From Marivita lacus (GTDB taxonomy: Bacteria; Pseudomonadota; Alphaproteobacteria; Rhodobacterales; Rhodobacteraceae): a stretch of DNA of 64,000 nt. The stretch spans positions 188,632 to 252,631 of the forward strand of contig NZ_BMFC01000001.1 of assembly GCF_014637725.1 (NCBI RefSeq). The letters are read 5' to 3'. Shown piece by piece: positions 53,608-62,622 of the stretch. The translations under genes were made by a program, and so were the position numbers. The notes under the pieces are model-generated. The model searched no databases and was not told the origin of the DNA. It saw nothing but the letters and a program-made list of their open reading frames with translations. How positions within the stretch are numbered: position 1 is the stretch's first letter; each line of letters starts with the position of its first letter.

Positions 53608-55275
53608 TCACGCAAACGCCCCCTGACAGAACCAGCCCGAGGATTTCGCGGCGCCGTGGGCATAGAACAACCACAGGCGATGCCCCTCATCGGTGATCAC
53701 GTCCCAGTAGTCGCGCTGGCCGCTGCGCCATGCGGGGTCATCAAGCCACCATTCCGGCGCGATGCGTTCGGGACCGCGTGCGCTGTGGACCTTGTGATCG
53801 CGCCCACGCCAGCGGAAGGCGTCGGGCAGGCGCGGCACATCCGGGATCATCACCGGTTCGGGTGCCCACATCCGCAACGGACGCGACGTGTTGCGCTGTG
53901 GCCAGACCGACACCGGGTCGGACCATGCCGCTGCGACGGTGATCCATGTCTTTTCGGGAATGTGGCTGTCGGCGGGCTGCACGCGGGTGATCGCCTCGAC
54001 CCCGAGCCGGGTGCCCAGTCGTCCGATCAGCGTGTCCAGCGATCCGGGTTTCGGCCCGGCCATGCGCGCGCGTCCCGCCTCGGCCGCCTCGAGATGACCT
54101 GACGCGGTGCGCAGGTGGATGGGTTCGTGCAGCACCGCCTCGAGCCGCAGCATGTCGATGCCGTAACCCGCATCCAGATCCTCGACCTTGAGCCGCAACA
54201 GCGGGCGGATGTGATCCGGATCGTCCGAGGGCTTGGCCATGGTGACGTTCATCCACTGCATCGTCCCGTCGGCGCGATAGGCCTCGAACCGCAGCGTGCG
54301 CGCGCCACGTCCCTTGTTGCGCAGCGACGCGCATAGCCGGGGCAGCATCCGGTCGATGGCAGCCATCACATCGTCCTCCAGGCCGATGGGGTCGGGCAGG
54401 CTCATGCGGGTGGCAAAGCGATCGGGCGGCGGGGCCGGGCTGACCGGTTCGGGCAGCGCGCCCAGCGCCTGATCCAGCCGCGCCACCAGCCCGCGCCCGA
54501 ACCGGCGGACCAGTCCCGCGCGGGGTTGATCGACAAGGTCTTTCACCCGGCGCAGACCAAGCCGGGACAGCTGCGCCATCGTGTGACTTTCCAGCCGCAG
54601 CGCGGCAATGGGCAGGGGGGCCAGCGCGGCGTAGGTTTCGCCGGGTGCCGCGATGCGGGCGCGGCTTTGTACCGGGCCAAGCGCCACCAGAGGCGCTGCC
54701 CCGCCGCGTTCCCAATGCCGCCGCTTGCCCGCACGGGAGCGGGTCGCGCACGCCTCCTGGTCAATGGCGTCGCCGTTGCGGTGATGATCACCCCCCTGCC
54801 CGCCGCCGAACCGCGCCAGCGCCCAGGCCCCGCCCAGCGTGTCGGCAATGCCAAGCTGCACCGACAGCCCCAGATCGACGCAATCCTCTTCGACCTGAAG
54901 CGCCAGCTGTTCCTCGCCGCCGAAGAGATGCGCGCAGCCGGTCAGATCGACCACCAGTGCATCGGGTGCCTCGCGCGCGACCCAGGGCGAAAACTTGCCC
55001 GCCCAGCGGTGCAGCACGCCCAGGAACGCCGCCTCGGCATGGCGGTTCGACAGCCGGGTGAGCAGGTCGGCGCACATCGCATGGGCATCGCGCAGGGGCT
55101 GGCCTTCGTAGAGCCCCGCCGCCTGCGCCAAGGGCGACAGCGACGCCAGAACCTGCGCCTGCCCTGCGTCGCGCACCACGGCAAAGGGCACCGTCCCCAG
55201 ATTGGGGTCGCGCCGGATATGGCGTTCGGCGGCCAGCCGGGGAAACCAGATGGACAGGATACGACGGTTGATCAT
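53608..55275 (-). CDS. imuB: ImuB-type Y-family DNA polymerase-like protein
   Basis: This is a 555-residue Y-family polymerase homologue. The N-terminal palm is [15 protein letters not shown], lacking the catalytic Asp seen in active enzymes. The SVDE-type motif is replaced by [16 protein letters not shown] helix-hairpin-helix region contains [21 protein letters not shown]. ImuB is a non-catalytic scaffold that joins ImuA and DnaE2 in damage-induced mutagenesis. A perfect SOS box lies 20 bases upstream. Unusually, no imuA precedes it and no dnaE2 follows, so the partners must lie elsewhere or be missing. Confidence 0.9.
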   Translation of the reverse strand: MINRRILSIWFPRLAAERHIRRDPNLGTVPFAVVRDAGQAQVLASLSPLAQAAGLYEGQPLRDAHAMCADLLTRLSNRHAEAAFLGVLHRWAGKFSPWVAREAPDALVVDLTGCAHLFGGEEQLALQVEEDCVDLGLSVQLGIADTLGGAWALARFGGGQGGDHHRNGDAIDQEACATRSRAGKRRHWERGGAAPLVALGPVQSRARIAAPGETYAALAPLPIAALRLESHTMAQLSRLGLRRVKDLVDQPRAGLVRRFGRGLVARLDQALGALPEPVSPAPPPDRFATRMSLPDPIGLEDDVMAAIDRMLPRLCASLRNKGRGARTLRFEAYRADGTMQWMNVTMAKPSDDPDHIRPLLRLKVEDLDAGYGIDMLRLEAVLHEPIHLRTASGHLEAAEAGRARMAGPKPGSLDTLIGRLGTRLGVEAITRVQPADSHIPEKTWITVAAAWSDPVSVWPQRNTSRPLRMWAPEPVMIPDVPRLPDAFRWRGRDHKVHSARGPERIAPEWWLDDPAWRSGQRDYWDVITDEGHRLWLFYAHGAAKSSGWFCQGAFA

Positions 55276-55294
55276 GCGACTCGCGGCAGCGTTT

Positions 55295-55309
55295 GTTCTT
55301 CCTTTGTTC
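55295..55309. promoter_or_regulatory. LexA (SOS) box GTTC-N7-GTTC upstream of imuB
   Basis: GTTC, seven bases, GTTC is an exact match to the alphaproteobacterial LexA operator, lying 20 bases before the imuB ATG. On the imuB strand it reads GAAC-N7-GAAC. The match, its position and the identity of the gene agree, so damage induction is well supported. Confidence 0.85.
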
Positions 55310-55376
55310 TATATATCCTAGGCCCCCGACGAGTCGAGATCAGAGAGTACGGGACCGCCACATCTGCCCTACGGGA

Positions 55377-55643
55377 TCAGCCGCAATAGATGCGCACCAC
55401 CGTGCCGCTGTCATCCAGCAGGAAATTCACGCGTTCACCGCGGAAATCCATCGTTGCCGCGTCGTCCGGGCCAAGGATGCGGTGGGGTTGCGAGAAGGCG
55501 ATGTTTTCCAGTTGGGCACGTTGCAGCCCCATCAGGTGCGACATCTCTTCGGCACCACAGGACTCGGCCGGTCGTTCCTCGACAGGGACTTCCTGACAGG
55601 CCGCGAGACCAAGACAAAGACCAAGAATAGAATAAATCCGCAT
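55377..55643 (-). CDS. I78-family peptidase inhibitor lipoprotein
   Basis: This is an 88-residue lipoprotein with a short signal peptide and lipobox LGLAAC, so mature Cys16 should carry the lipid. The mature domain resembles the I78 inhibitors: Cys in [17 protein letters not shown], the [16 protein letters not shown] motif and the closing strand VVRIYCG, where two Cys can form a disulfide. These proteins are proposed to block serine proteases in the envelope. It shares its promoter region with the divergent formaldehyde dehydrogenase gene and lies 101 bases upstream of imuB. It may be read into imuB, but the SOS box suggests separate control. Confidence 0.85.
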   Translation of the reverse strand: MRIYSILGLCLGLAACQEVPVEERPAESCGAEEMSHLMGLQRAQLENIAFSQPHRILGPDDAATMDFRGERVNFLLDDSGTVVRIYCG

Positions 55644-55730
55644 GAAGAAACCTTTCCATTATTCATGCCAATGCTTGCAAACCAGACGCTTTCCCGCAAG
55701 GTTCCGCAAAAGACATCGAGGGAGAAAAAC

Positions 55731-56843
55731 ATGCGCACACGTGCCGCAGTCGCGATTCAAGCCGGAAAACCATTGGAAGTCATGGAGGTGAACCTCGACG
55801 GCCCCCGCCCCGGCGAAGTGCTGGTCGAGATCAAGGCCACGGGCATTTGCCACACCGACGAATTCACCCGCTCCGGTGCCGACCCCGAGGGTATCTTTCC
55901 GGCGATTCTCGGCCATGAGGGCGCGGGCGTGGTTCTCGAGGTGGGCGCAGGTGTGACAAGCCTCAAGCCGGGGGATCACGTGATCCCGCTTTACACGCCG
56001 GAATGCCGGGAATGCGATTACTGCCTGCATCCCAAGACCAACCTCTGTCAGGCGATCCGCACGACGCAGGGACAGGGCCTGATGCCGGATGGCACCAGCC
56101 GGTTCTCGATGCTCGATGGGACACCCATCCTGCATTACATGGGCTGCTCGACCTTTTCCAACCACACGGTCCTGCCGGAAATCGCGCTGGCCAAGATCCG
56201 CGAAGACGCGCCGTTCGACAAGGTGTGCTATATCGGCTGCGGCGTGACCACCGGGGTCGGTGCGGTGATCAACACCGCCAAGGTCGAGATCGGCAGCCGC
56301 GCCATCGTGTTCGGTCTGGGTGGCATCGGCCTCAATGTTATTCAGGGCCTGCGCCTGGCCGGTGCGGATCAGATCGTCGGTGTCGACATCAACCCCGACA
56401 AGGTCGAGATGGCCACGCACTTTGGCATGACGGATTTCGTGAACCCCAAGGAGGTCGAGGGCGATCTGGTGCCGTATCTCGTCAACCTGACCAAGGGCGG
56501 CGCGGATTACACCTTTGACGCCACCGGCAACGTCAAGGTGATGCGCGACGCGCTGGAATGCGCGCACAAGGGCTGGGGCGAGTCGATCATCATCGGCGTG
56601 GCCCCTGCGGGCGCCGAGATCAGCACACGTCCGTTCCAGCTTGTCACCGGACGGACATGGAAAGGCACGGCGTTTGGTGGCGCGCGCGGGCGCACCGATG
56701 TGCCCAAGATCGTGGATTGGTACATGGACGGGAAGATCGAGATCGATCCGATGATCACCCACACCATGCCGCTCGAGGACATCAACAAGGGCTTCGACCT
56801 GATGCATGCAGGTGAAAGCATCAGGTCGGTCGTGATCTACTAA
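55731..56843 (+). CDS. frmA: S-(hydroxymethyl)glutathione dehydrogenase (class III alcohol dehydrogenase)
   Basis: This 370-residue zinc enzyme oxidises the formaldehyde-glutathione adduct to S-formylglutathione and can also reduce S-nitrosoglutathione. The catalytic zinc ligands are in [13 protein letters not shown] and [13 protein letters not shown]. The four structural-zinc Cys are in [17 protein letters not shown]. The NAD loop is [14 protein letters not shown]. Class III proteins have the [14 protein letters not shown] stretch, present here. GAGGGAG precedes the ATG at 55731. A companion S-formylglutathione hydrolase is not adjacent. A terminator-like hairpin follows. Confidence 0.96.
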   Translation: MRTRAAVAIQAGKPLEVMEVNLDGPRPGEVLVEIKATGICHTDEFTRSGADPEGIFPAILGHEGAGVVLEVGAGVTSLKPGDHVIPLYTPECRECDYCLHPKTNLCQAIRTTQGQGLMPDGTSRFSMLDGTPILHYMGCSTFSNHTVLPEIALAKIREDAPFDKVCYIGCGVTTGVGAVINTAKVEIGSRAIVFGLGGIGLNVIQGLRLAGADQIVGVDINPDKVEMATHFGMTDFVNPKEVEGDLVPYLVNLTKGGADYTFDATGNVKVMRDALECAHKGWGESIIIGVAPAGAEISTRPFQLVTGRTWKGTAFGGARGRTDVPKIVDWYMDGKIEIDPMITHTMPLEDINKGFDLMHAGESIRSVVIY

Positions 56844-56853
56844 GCCTTGTGTC

Positions 56854-56872
56854 CGGGGGCCCTGCGCCCCCG
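56854..56872 (+). terminator. Hairpin after the formaldehyde dehydrogenase gene
   Basis: CGGGGGC, a five-base loop and GCCCCCG form a 7-bp stem 11 bases after the stop codon. No U-tract follows, so termination strength is uncertain; it may instead protect the mRNA end. Confidence 0.45.
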
Positions 56873-56951
56873 CGCAGACAGAGTTCCGGTTTTGTGCACG
56901 TGCGGGTCGTTCCGCGCGGGGATTTTCCATTTCACAAAGGGAGTTTGACTC

Positions 56952-58757
56952 ATGTCACGTTACTCAAGCTGGGTTTTGACAGTCACGCTGGGATTCGGCT
57001 TGGCTACAACGACAGGGTTTGCACAGCAGACCGCCGACGCGGTCGCACCCGAGGCGGTGACCGACACCACCACCGCCTATGGAGGCCTGTCGCAAGCGGC
57101 GACGGATGCGCTGATCCTCAAGGGCGCGGGGCGTCCGGTCGAGGCACAGGAGTGGATGGTGACCGCAGCGCACCCGCTGGCCGTTGAAGCCGGCGCACGG
57201 GTGCTGCGCGAGGGCGGGACAGCCGCCGACGCGATGGTCGCGGTGCAGGCGGTTCTGGGTCTGGTGGAGCCGCAAAGCTCGGGGCTTGGCGGTGGCGCGT
57301 TTCTGGTCTGGTACGATGCGAACAGTGGCGAGGTGACAACGATGGACGGGCGCGAGACCGCGCCATTGGAGGCGACACCGACGCTGTTCCAAACCGACGA
57401 TGGCGAACCTATGGGGTTTTTCGACGCGGTTGTCGGCGGACGATCTGTCGGCACTCCCGGTACACCGGCGCTGATGCAGGCCGCGCATGACAAGTGGGGG
57501 CGCTCGGACTGGGCCGGGCTGTTTGCCGAGGCGATTGAACTGGCCGAAGGCGGGTTTACCGTGTCGCCGCGTCTGGCCGAACTGGTGCTGGGCGATGCCA
57601 ACCGGCTGGGGCGGTTCCGCGCCACGCAGGAGTATTTCTATCCCGGCGGCACCCCGATCGTGGCGGGCGATACGCTGGCAAACCCGGATTACGCCAACAC
57701 GCTGCGCCTGATCGCGGCGCATGGCGCAGAGGCGTTCTACACCGGCCCCATCGCGTCCGACATCGTGGCCACCGTGCGCACGGCGGCGGGCAATCCGGGT
57801 GTACTGTCTGCGGCTGACTTGGCGCTCTACGAAGTCAAGGAGCGCGATCCGGTCTGCGTGCCCTACCGCGCGCATGAGGTGTGCGGCATGGGTCCACCCT
57901 CGTCCGGTGCGCTGACCGTCGGTCAGATCCTCGGGATGCTGGACAGCTATGACCTTGCCGCCCTCGGGCCGGACAGCGCCGAGGCGTGGCGCCTGATCGG
58001 GGATGCGTCGCGGCTCGCCTTTGCGGATCGCGGGCTTTACATGGCCGATACCGATTTCGTGCCGATGCCGACCAAGGGTCTTGTTGCGCCCGAGTATCTT
58101 GCCGAACGCCGCCAGCTTCTGAGCGGGGATGATGCCTTGCCAGAGGTGGCACCGGGCAATCCCGAATGGGACCACGCGATGTTGCTGGCACCGGACGAGA
58201 GCCTCGAACTGCCCTCGACCTCGCATATCTCGATCGTGGACAGCCAGGGCAACGCGCTGTCGATGACCACGACCATCGAAAACGGGTTCGGATCGCGGCT
58301 GTTCGTGCGGGGGTTCCTGTTGAACAATGAGCTGACCGATTTCTCGTTCCGCACCCATGCTGACGGGCGGCCCATCGCCAACCGGCTGGAGCCGGGCAAG
58401 CGGCCCCGCTCGTCGATGGCCCCGACCATCGTGATGACGGCCGGCGCACCGTCGCTGGTGATCGGATCGCCGGGTGGCAGCCGCATCATCGGCTACGTCG
58501 CACAGGCGATCATCGCGCATGTCGACTGGGACATGGATGTGCAACAGGCAGTGGCGATGCCGCATCTGGTCAACCGCTTTGGACCGTTCGACATCGAGGC
58601 AGGCACATCGGCAGCGGATCTGGAAACCGCGTTGACGGAGTTGGGGTTCGAGGTCAGCGTACAAGGGTTGAATTCCGGCCTGCACGCCATCGCGGTGGGT
58701 GATGTCCTGACCGGCGGGGCGGATCCGCGCCGCGAAGGGATTGCACTTGGCGAATGA
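56952..58757 (+). CDS. ggt: Gamma-glutamyltransferase (glutathione hydrolase)
   Basis: This 601-residue precursor has a signal peptide (MSRYSSWVLTVTLGFGLATT...FAQ) and should act in the periplasm on glutathione and gamma-glutamyl compounds. It self-cleaves in front of the nucleophile Thr423 in PSTSHISIVD into large and small subunits. The large subunit has the Arg-bearing MDGRETAPLEA motif; the small one has GSPGGSRIIGYVAQ and LLNNELTDFSF. Length and layout are normal. The position next to the glutathione-dependent formaldehyde dehydrogenase hints at shared glutathione turnover, although the spacing makes a common promoter uncertain. Confidence 0.95.
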   Translation: MSRYSSWVLTVTLGFGLATTTGFAQQTADAVAPEAVTDTTTAYGGLSQAATDALILKGAGRPVEAQEWMVTAAHPLAVEAGARVLREGGTAADAMVAVQAVLGLVEPQSSGLGGGAFLVWYDANSGEVTTMDGRETAPLEATPTLFQTDDGEPMGFFDAVVGGRSVGTPGTPALMQAAHDKWGRSDWAGLFAEAIELAEGGFTVSPRLAELVLGDANRLGRFRATQEYFYPGGTPIVAGDTLANPDYANTLRLIAAHGAEAFYTGPIASDIVATVRTAAGNPGVLSAADLALYEVKERDPVCVPYRAHEVCGMGPPSSGALTVGQILGMLDSYDLAALGPDSAEAWRLIGDASRLAFADRGLYMADTDFVPMPTKGLVAPEYLAERRQLLSGDDALPEVAPGNPEWDHAMLLAPDESLELPSTSHISIVDSQGNALSMTTTIENGFGSRLFVRGFLLNNELTDFSFRTHADGRPIANRLEPGKRPRSSMAPTIVMTAGAPSLVIGSPGGSRIIGYVAQAIIAHVDWDMDVQQAVAMPHLVNRFGPFDIEAGTSAADLETALTELGFEVSVQGLNSGLHAIAVGDVLTGGADPRREGIALGE

Positions 58758-58771
58758 TCTGCCAAAGGAAA

Positions 58772-58805
58772 CGGGATCGGCGGACAGCATTGTTCGCCGA
58801 TCCTG
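58772..58805 (+). terminator. Long hairpin after ggt
   Basis: Fifteen consecutive pairs (including two G-U) form between 58772-58786 and 58791-58805, with the loop GCAT. The core is GGATCGGCGGACA against TGTTCGCCGATCC. It begins 15 bases after the ggt stop. It lacks a U-tract, so it may be a Rho-dependent end or a stability element. Confidence 0.6.
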
Positions 58806-58864
58806 ACGATCAAGCTGGTGACTGCCTCAGGGAACCAGATCACGCCGAACAAGGTTTCTGAGAC

Positions 58865-59575
58865 ATGTCCGACACTCCTCTTTTGCTGGCCGTTCTGATC
58901 GACGCAGACAACACCTCCCCGAAATACACATCCGCGATCTTCGACGAGATCGCCTCTCTGGGAGAAGCAAGCGTACGGCGCTGTTACGGCGACTTTTCGA
59001 GCCAGCAGATGTCGGGCTGGTCCAAGGTGCAGGCCGAGTTCGGGCTTGTCCCGCACCACCAGCCGGCCAACACGGTCGGCAAGAATGCCAGCGACATTGC
59101 GCTGGTGATCGACGCGATGGACCTGATGCACACGGGACGCTTCGGTGGGTTTGTGCTTGTCAGTTCCGACAGCGATTTTACCCGCCTCGCGCAGCGTCTG
59201 CGCGAACAGGGGCTCGAAGTCTACGGGATGGGGATGCAGAAAACACCCGAGGCCTTCCGCCGGGCCTGCAAGCGCTTCATCTTCCTCGAGAACCTCGAAG
59301 GCGGTCCGGATGCGGACAATACCGCGGCCAAGCCAACGCCCAAGGGCAACCTGAACGAGGCGCGCAACCTGATCCTCAAGGCGATGGACGCGATCGACCA
59401 GGATGACGAATGGTACCGGCTGGGGCAGTTGGGTCAGAACATCGTGTCGGCCAATCCCGATTTCGACACCCGCACCTATGGCAAGCGCAAGCTGAGCGAT
59501 CTGGTCGCGGATATGAAAGTGCTCGAAGTCAAGCGCGGGTCCAACAATCAGCTGATGGTCCGACGCCGGGACTGA
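58865..59575 (+). CDS. NYN-LOTUS domain protein, putative RNA-binding nuclease
   Basis: This is a 236-residue protein. The N-terminal NYN domain (residues 1-150) has the acidic sites LIDADNTSPKYTSA, NASDIALVIDAMDLM and SSDSDFTRLAQRL. After a linker, residues 165-236 resemble an OST-HTH/LOTUS domain (ILKAMDAIDQDDEWYRLGQL, then RTYGKRKLSDLVADM). This combination is like the LOTUS-NYN proteins of animals (limkain-type) and is widespread, though little studied, in bacteria. An RNA target is likely, with LOTUS binding G-rich or structured RNA in known cases. It is distinct from the NYN protein at 19.7 kb. Confidence 0.88.
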   Translation: MSDTPLLLAVLIDADNTSPKYTSAIFDEIASLGEASVRRCYGDFSSQQMSGWSKVQAEFGLVPHHQPANTVGKNASDIALVIDAMDLMHTGRFGGFVLVSSDSDFTRLAQRLREQGLEVYGMGMQKTPEAFRRACKRFIFLENLEGGPDADNTAAKPTPKGNLNEARNLILKAMDAIDQDDEWYRLGQLGQNIVSANPDFDTRTYGKRKLSDLVADMKVLEVKRGSNNQLMVRRRD

Positions 59576-59624
59576 CGTACATTTCGTGGTTTTCCCGAGC
59601 CTACAAGAACAACCATTGCGGATT

Positions 59625-59640
59625 TGACAGCCTCATGTCA
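59625..59640. promoter_or_regulatory. Palindrome TGACA-N6-TGTCA with an overlapping TTGACA
   Basis: An inverted repeat with 5-bp arms lies about 55 bases before the start of the cobalamin-binding-like gene. Its first arm forms a perfect -35 hexamer TTGACA (59624-59629), but the -10 that would follow 17 bases later is poor (ATTCGG). Such a weak promoter is compatible with an activator. Confidence 0.35.
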
Positions 59641-59693
59641 TTCTCAATTCGGGGACGAGGGGTTTCTGCGTTCTACGCGTTGGAGACCTGACT

Positions 59694-60509
59694 ATGCTGA
59701 TTATCGACACACCGATCTTGGTGCGTGCCATTGATGACAATGCGCGCGGCCAGGAAAAACGGCTATCCGACGCATCCCTTCTTGCCATGGCACAAGAGGT
59801 GATCAACCGTCTGTCGCATATCTCGCGGCAGTCAAATCTCGACATCAGCGATGTCGACCTGGACGCGTTCTGCATTGCGCTCGTCGAGCCCACTGCCGAG
59901 GACGCCAAGCGCATCATCCTGCGCGCGCATGAGCGCGGGGCCAGCCACCAGAAACTGTGCCTGTCCTACATTGCCGCCGCCGCGTGCCGATTGGGCGAAT
60001 GGTGGGAACAGGACATCATCCATTTCAGCGATGTGGCCATCGCGGCGGGGCGGATGCTCCACATGCTGCGCGACCTGCGAATCGCCACGCCACATATCCC
60101 TGTCCGGGGGCACCGCGAGGCGCTGTTTGCAACGGTGCCCGGCGAACAGCATGTGCTGGGCGTGACGATGGCGGCCGAGATCCTGCGCGGCAAGGGATGG
60201 CATATCGACCTGCAGGTCGGGCGGAGCGAAGCGGAACTGTGCAAGATCGCGCATGATGGCGGCTATCCGATCATCGGCCTGTCCGCCTCGGGTGCGGACC
60301 GTGTTCGCGCGCTGGCACGCACCATTGTCGAGCTGCGGATCGCCGCGCCACGGTCGTTGATCTTCATCAGCGGCAATATCGTGCAGATCGAAAAGGACAT
60401 CGCGATCCGCACCGGTGCCGATGCGGCGGCATCCGGGATGGATCAATCCCTGGAAACCCTCGAGTCGCTGTATCAGGCCGTCATGGGTGCAGCGTCCGCA
60501 GTACCGTAG
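59694..60509 (+). CDS. Cobalamin-binding-domain-like sensor protein with altered motifs
   Basis: This 271-residue soluble protein looks like the stand-alone B12-binding proteins of the AerR/CarH/AppA-C kind. A four-helix region (about residues 60-130) is followed by a Rossmann-like domain from residue 145. In the latter the DxHxxG cobalamin motif appears as EQHVLG (Glu151, His153, Gly156). The helical Wx9EH motif of light sensors is changed: W103 is followed nine residues on by D-V rather than E-H. Adenosyl-cap binding is thus doubtful, but cobalamin or heme could still bind through His153. Relatives regulate photosynthesis or redox genes. It converges on a TetR gene with a 37-base overlap. 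Confidence 0.78.
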   Translation: MLIIDTPILVRAIDDNARGQEKRLSDASLLAMAQEVINRLSHISRQSNLDISDVDLDAFCIALVEPTAEDAKRIILRAHERGASHQKLCLSYIAAAACRLGEWWEQDIIHFSDVAIAAGRMLHMLRDLRIATPHIPVRGHREALFATVPGEQHVLGVTMAAEILRGKGWHIDLQVGRSEAELCKIAHDGGYPIIGLSASGADRVRALARTIVELRIAAPRSLIFISGNIVQIEKDIAIRTGADAAASGMDQSLETLESLYQAVMGAASAVP

Positions 60510-61114
60510 CGGGCGAGGAACGTCGTGACGGCCCCGTCGATCACGCGCGCCTTTTCAGCTTCTGACACGGTGCGGATGATGCCGAACACCAGTTTGGGCC
60601 AGAGGTCGGCCTTGCACAGTTCGGCGAACTGGTCAGCCGCCAAGTCGAAATCGGCAATTCGTAACTCGTTGCGGTCCACCGCCTCGCGCAGGTAATCGAC
60701 CACGGCAGTGCGCATGATCATCGGGCCGGAATGATAGAACTCCTGCCCCAGTTGCGGGAAGCGATCCGCTTCGGCGACGCAGATGCGGAAAATGCGCTGG
60801 CCCATCTCGGAATAGATGAAGCCGAGGAACTGCTCGGCGACGCGCGACAGCACCTCGCGCGGGGGGTGGGAGCTGTCGATGTTCTCGATCGACGTCTGGG
60901 CCTGTTCCTTGCACTGGCGCGTTGCGACCTCCATGAACAGAAGCCGCTTGTCGGGGAAATAGCTGTAAAGCGTGGCTTTTGACACACCTGCGGCGCGCGC
61001 GATGTCATCGACGCTGGCCCCTTCAAAGCCATCCCGCAGGAACACCTCACGCGCGCCTTCGACCACCTGGTCGAACTTTCGACCTTTCCGAATTTGCGCC
61101 TGCGCTGTTGTCAT
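60473..61114 (-). CDS. TetR-family transcriptional regulator
   Basis: This 213-residue regulator has an N-terminal helix-turn-helix (GASVDDIARAAGVSKATLYS, residues 37-56, then YFPDKRLLF). The C-terminal helical ligand domain includes VAEQFLGFIYSEMGQRIFRI. It resembles the AcrR-type subgroup with a DUF-style C-terminal domain; the ligand is unknown. The ATG at 61114 follows GGGGGGCAG, the best ribosome site; ATGs or a TTG slightly upstream are alternatives. Its 3' end overlaps that of the cobalamin-like gene by 37 bases, so transcripts from the two collide. Confidence 0.88.
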   Translation of the reverse strand: MTTAQAQIRKGRKFDQVVEGAREVFLRDGFEGASVDDIARAAGVSKATLYSYFPDKRLLFMEVATRQCKEQAQTSIENIDSSHPPREVLSRVAEQFLGFIYSEMGQRIFRICVAEADRFPQLGQEFYHSGPMIMRTAVVDYLREAVDRNELRIADFDLAADQFAELCKADLWPKLVFGIIRTVSEAEKARVIDGAVTTFLARYGTADAAPMTA

Positions 61115-61208
61115 CTGCCCCCCGTTCATCGTGGTCAAAATCTAAACAGATCGGTTTAGTGCCGCAAGTGGGGAAGTGTGGCAGGTCAATCCCGGCGAAG
61201 CGGCAAAC

Positions 61209-61234
61209 AAAAAACCCGGGCGCGAACGCCCGGG
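61209..61234 (-). terminator. Rho-independent terminator of the glnK-amtB operon
   Basis: On the minus strand CCCGGGCG, loop TTCG and CGCCCGGG form an 8-bp perfect stem, followed by six T residues. It lies about 35 bases past the amtB stop. The UUCG-type loop and U-tract make the call strong. Confidence 0.92.
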
Positions 61235-61269
61235 CAGTTGGTCACTAAAGACTGACAGGAAGGAGGAGA

Positions 61270-62586
61270 TCAGCCTTTGGAGAATTCGGGATAGGCTTCC
61301 ATGCCCAGTTCCGCCATGTCGAGGCCGTTGATCTCTTCTTCCTCGCTGACGCGGATACCGACAGTCAGCTTGAGGACGTACCACAGGATCAGCGCACCGA
61401 CGAAGGTGAAGACACCGTAAGCCGCGATACCGATCAGCTGGGTGATCAGGCTTGCCTCACCGTAGAAGATCACGGCGATGGTACCCCAGATGCCTGCGAA
61501 CAGGTGGACCGGGATCGCACCGACAACGTCGTCGATCTTGAGCTTGTCAAGGAACGGGATGGCGAAGACCACGATCACACCACCGACGGCACCGATCCAG
61601 AGCGCACCAAAGAGCGTCGGAGCAAGCGGCTCTGCCGTGATCGAAACGAGACCGGCCAGAGCGCCGTTGAGCACCATGGTCAGGTCGACCTTCTTGTAGA
61701 GAATCTGGGTGAGGATCAGCGCCGTCACGGAACCCGCCGCAGCCGCCATGTTGGTGTTGGCAAAGATGCGCGATACGTCAGAGACATCACCAACGGTGCC
61801 CATTGCAAGCTGCGAGCCGCCGTTGAAGCCGAACCAACCCAGCCACAGAATGAATGTGCCGAGGGTTGCAAGGGCCAGGTTGGAACCCGGGATCGGGTTC
61901 ACACGACCGTCCTTGTACTTGCCCAGACGCGGACCAAGCACGATCACGCCAGCCAAGGCTGCCCAACCACCGACCGAATGCACGATGGTGGAGCCGGCGA
62001 AGTCGGAGAAGCCCATTTCAGACAGCCAGCCGCCACCCCACTGCCAGGACCCGGAGATCGGGTACATGAGGCCGGTCAGGACAACCACGAAGGCAAGGAA
62101 GGGCCACAGCTTGATGCGTTCGGCCACGGCACCGGACACGATGGACGCGGTTGCGGCAACGAAAACCAACTGGAAGAAGAAGTCGGACCCGACGGACGCA
62201 TAGTCAAGTGCTGCATCGGCTGCCGAGACGCCCACCGCATCAAGCACGGTCTGGCCGCCGATGGCGAAGTAGCCGTTGAAGTCGCCCGGATACATCGTGT
62301 TGAAGCCAACGAGCCAGTACATGATGGCCGCGATCGAGAAGAGCGCGATGTTCTTGGTCAGCTGCATCGCCACGTTCTTGGAGCGCACGAGGCCCGCTTC
62401 GAGCATCGCAAAGCCTGCGGCCATGAAGAACACGAGGAAGCCTGCCATCAGGAACAGCAGCGTTGTGAAGATATACGGACCGACTTCGTCCATTGTCGGC
62501 GCGGCGGCCTCAGCTTCCTGAGCCATGCCCATGACCGGCAACGCGATCAGCGCAGCGGCGGGCAGGAGTGTCTTGAGTAGTTTCAT
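61270..62586 (-). CDS. amtB: Ammonium transporter AmtB
   Basis: This is a 438-residue inner-membrane ammonium channel. A signal-like leader (MKLLKTLLPAAALIALPVMG, then AQEAEA) precedes eleven membrane helices. Family landmarks are FFMAAGFAMLEAGLVRSKN, DFAGSTIVHSVGGWAAL with the conserved pore His, and IWLGWFGFNGGS-type LWLGWFGFNGGS. The second pore His is in VHLFAGIWGTIAV. The cytoplasmic C-terminal tail (VSEEEEINGLDMAELGMEA) is the site where GlnK blocks the channel. The ATG at 62586 is chosen for its signal-like sequence. glnK lies 36 bases upstream in the same operon. Confidence 0.95.
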   Translation of the reverse strand: MKLLKTLLPAAALIALPVMGMAQEAEAAAPTMDEVGPYIFTTLLFLMAGFLVFFMAAGFAMLEAGLVRSKNVAMQLTKNIALFSIAAIMYWLVGFNTMYPGDFNGYFAIGGQTVLDAVGVSAADAALDYASVGSDFFFQLVFVAATASIVSGAVAERIKLWPFLAFVVVLTGLMYPISGSWQWGGGWLSEMGFSDFAGSTIVHSVGGWAALAGVIVLGPRLGKYKDGRVNPIPGSNLALATLGTFILWLGWFGFNGGSQLAMGTVGDVSDVSRIFANTNMAAAAGSVTALILTQILYKKVDLTMVLNGALAGLVSITAEPLAPTLFGALWIGAVGGVIVVFAIPFLDKLKIDDVVGAIPVHLFAGIWGTIAVIFYGEASLITQLIGIAAYGVFTFVGALILWYVLKLTVGIRVSEEEEINGLDMAELGMEAYPEFSKG

Positions 62587-62622
62587 CTGTATGTGTCCCC
62601 TAATCTCTGTCACAGCGCCGGT

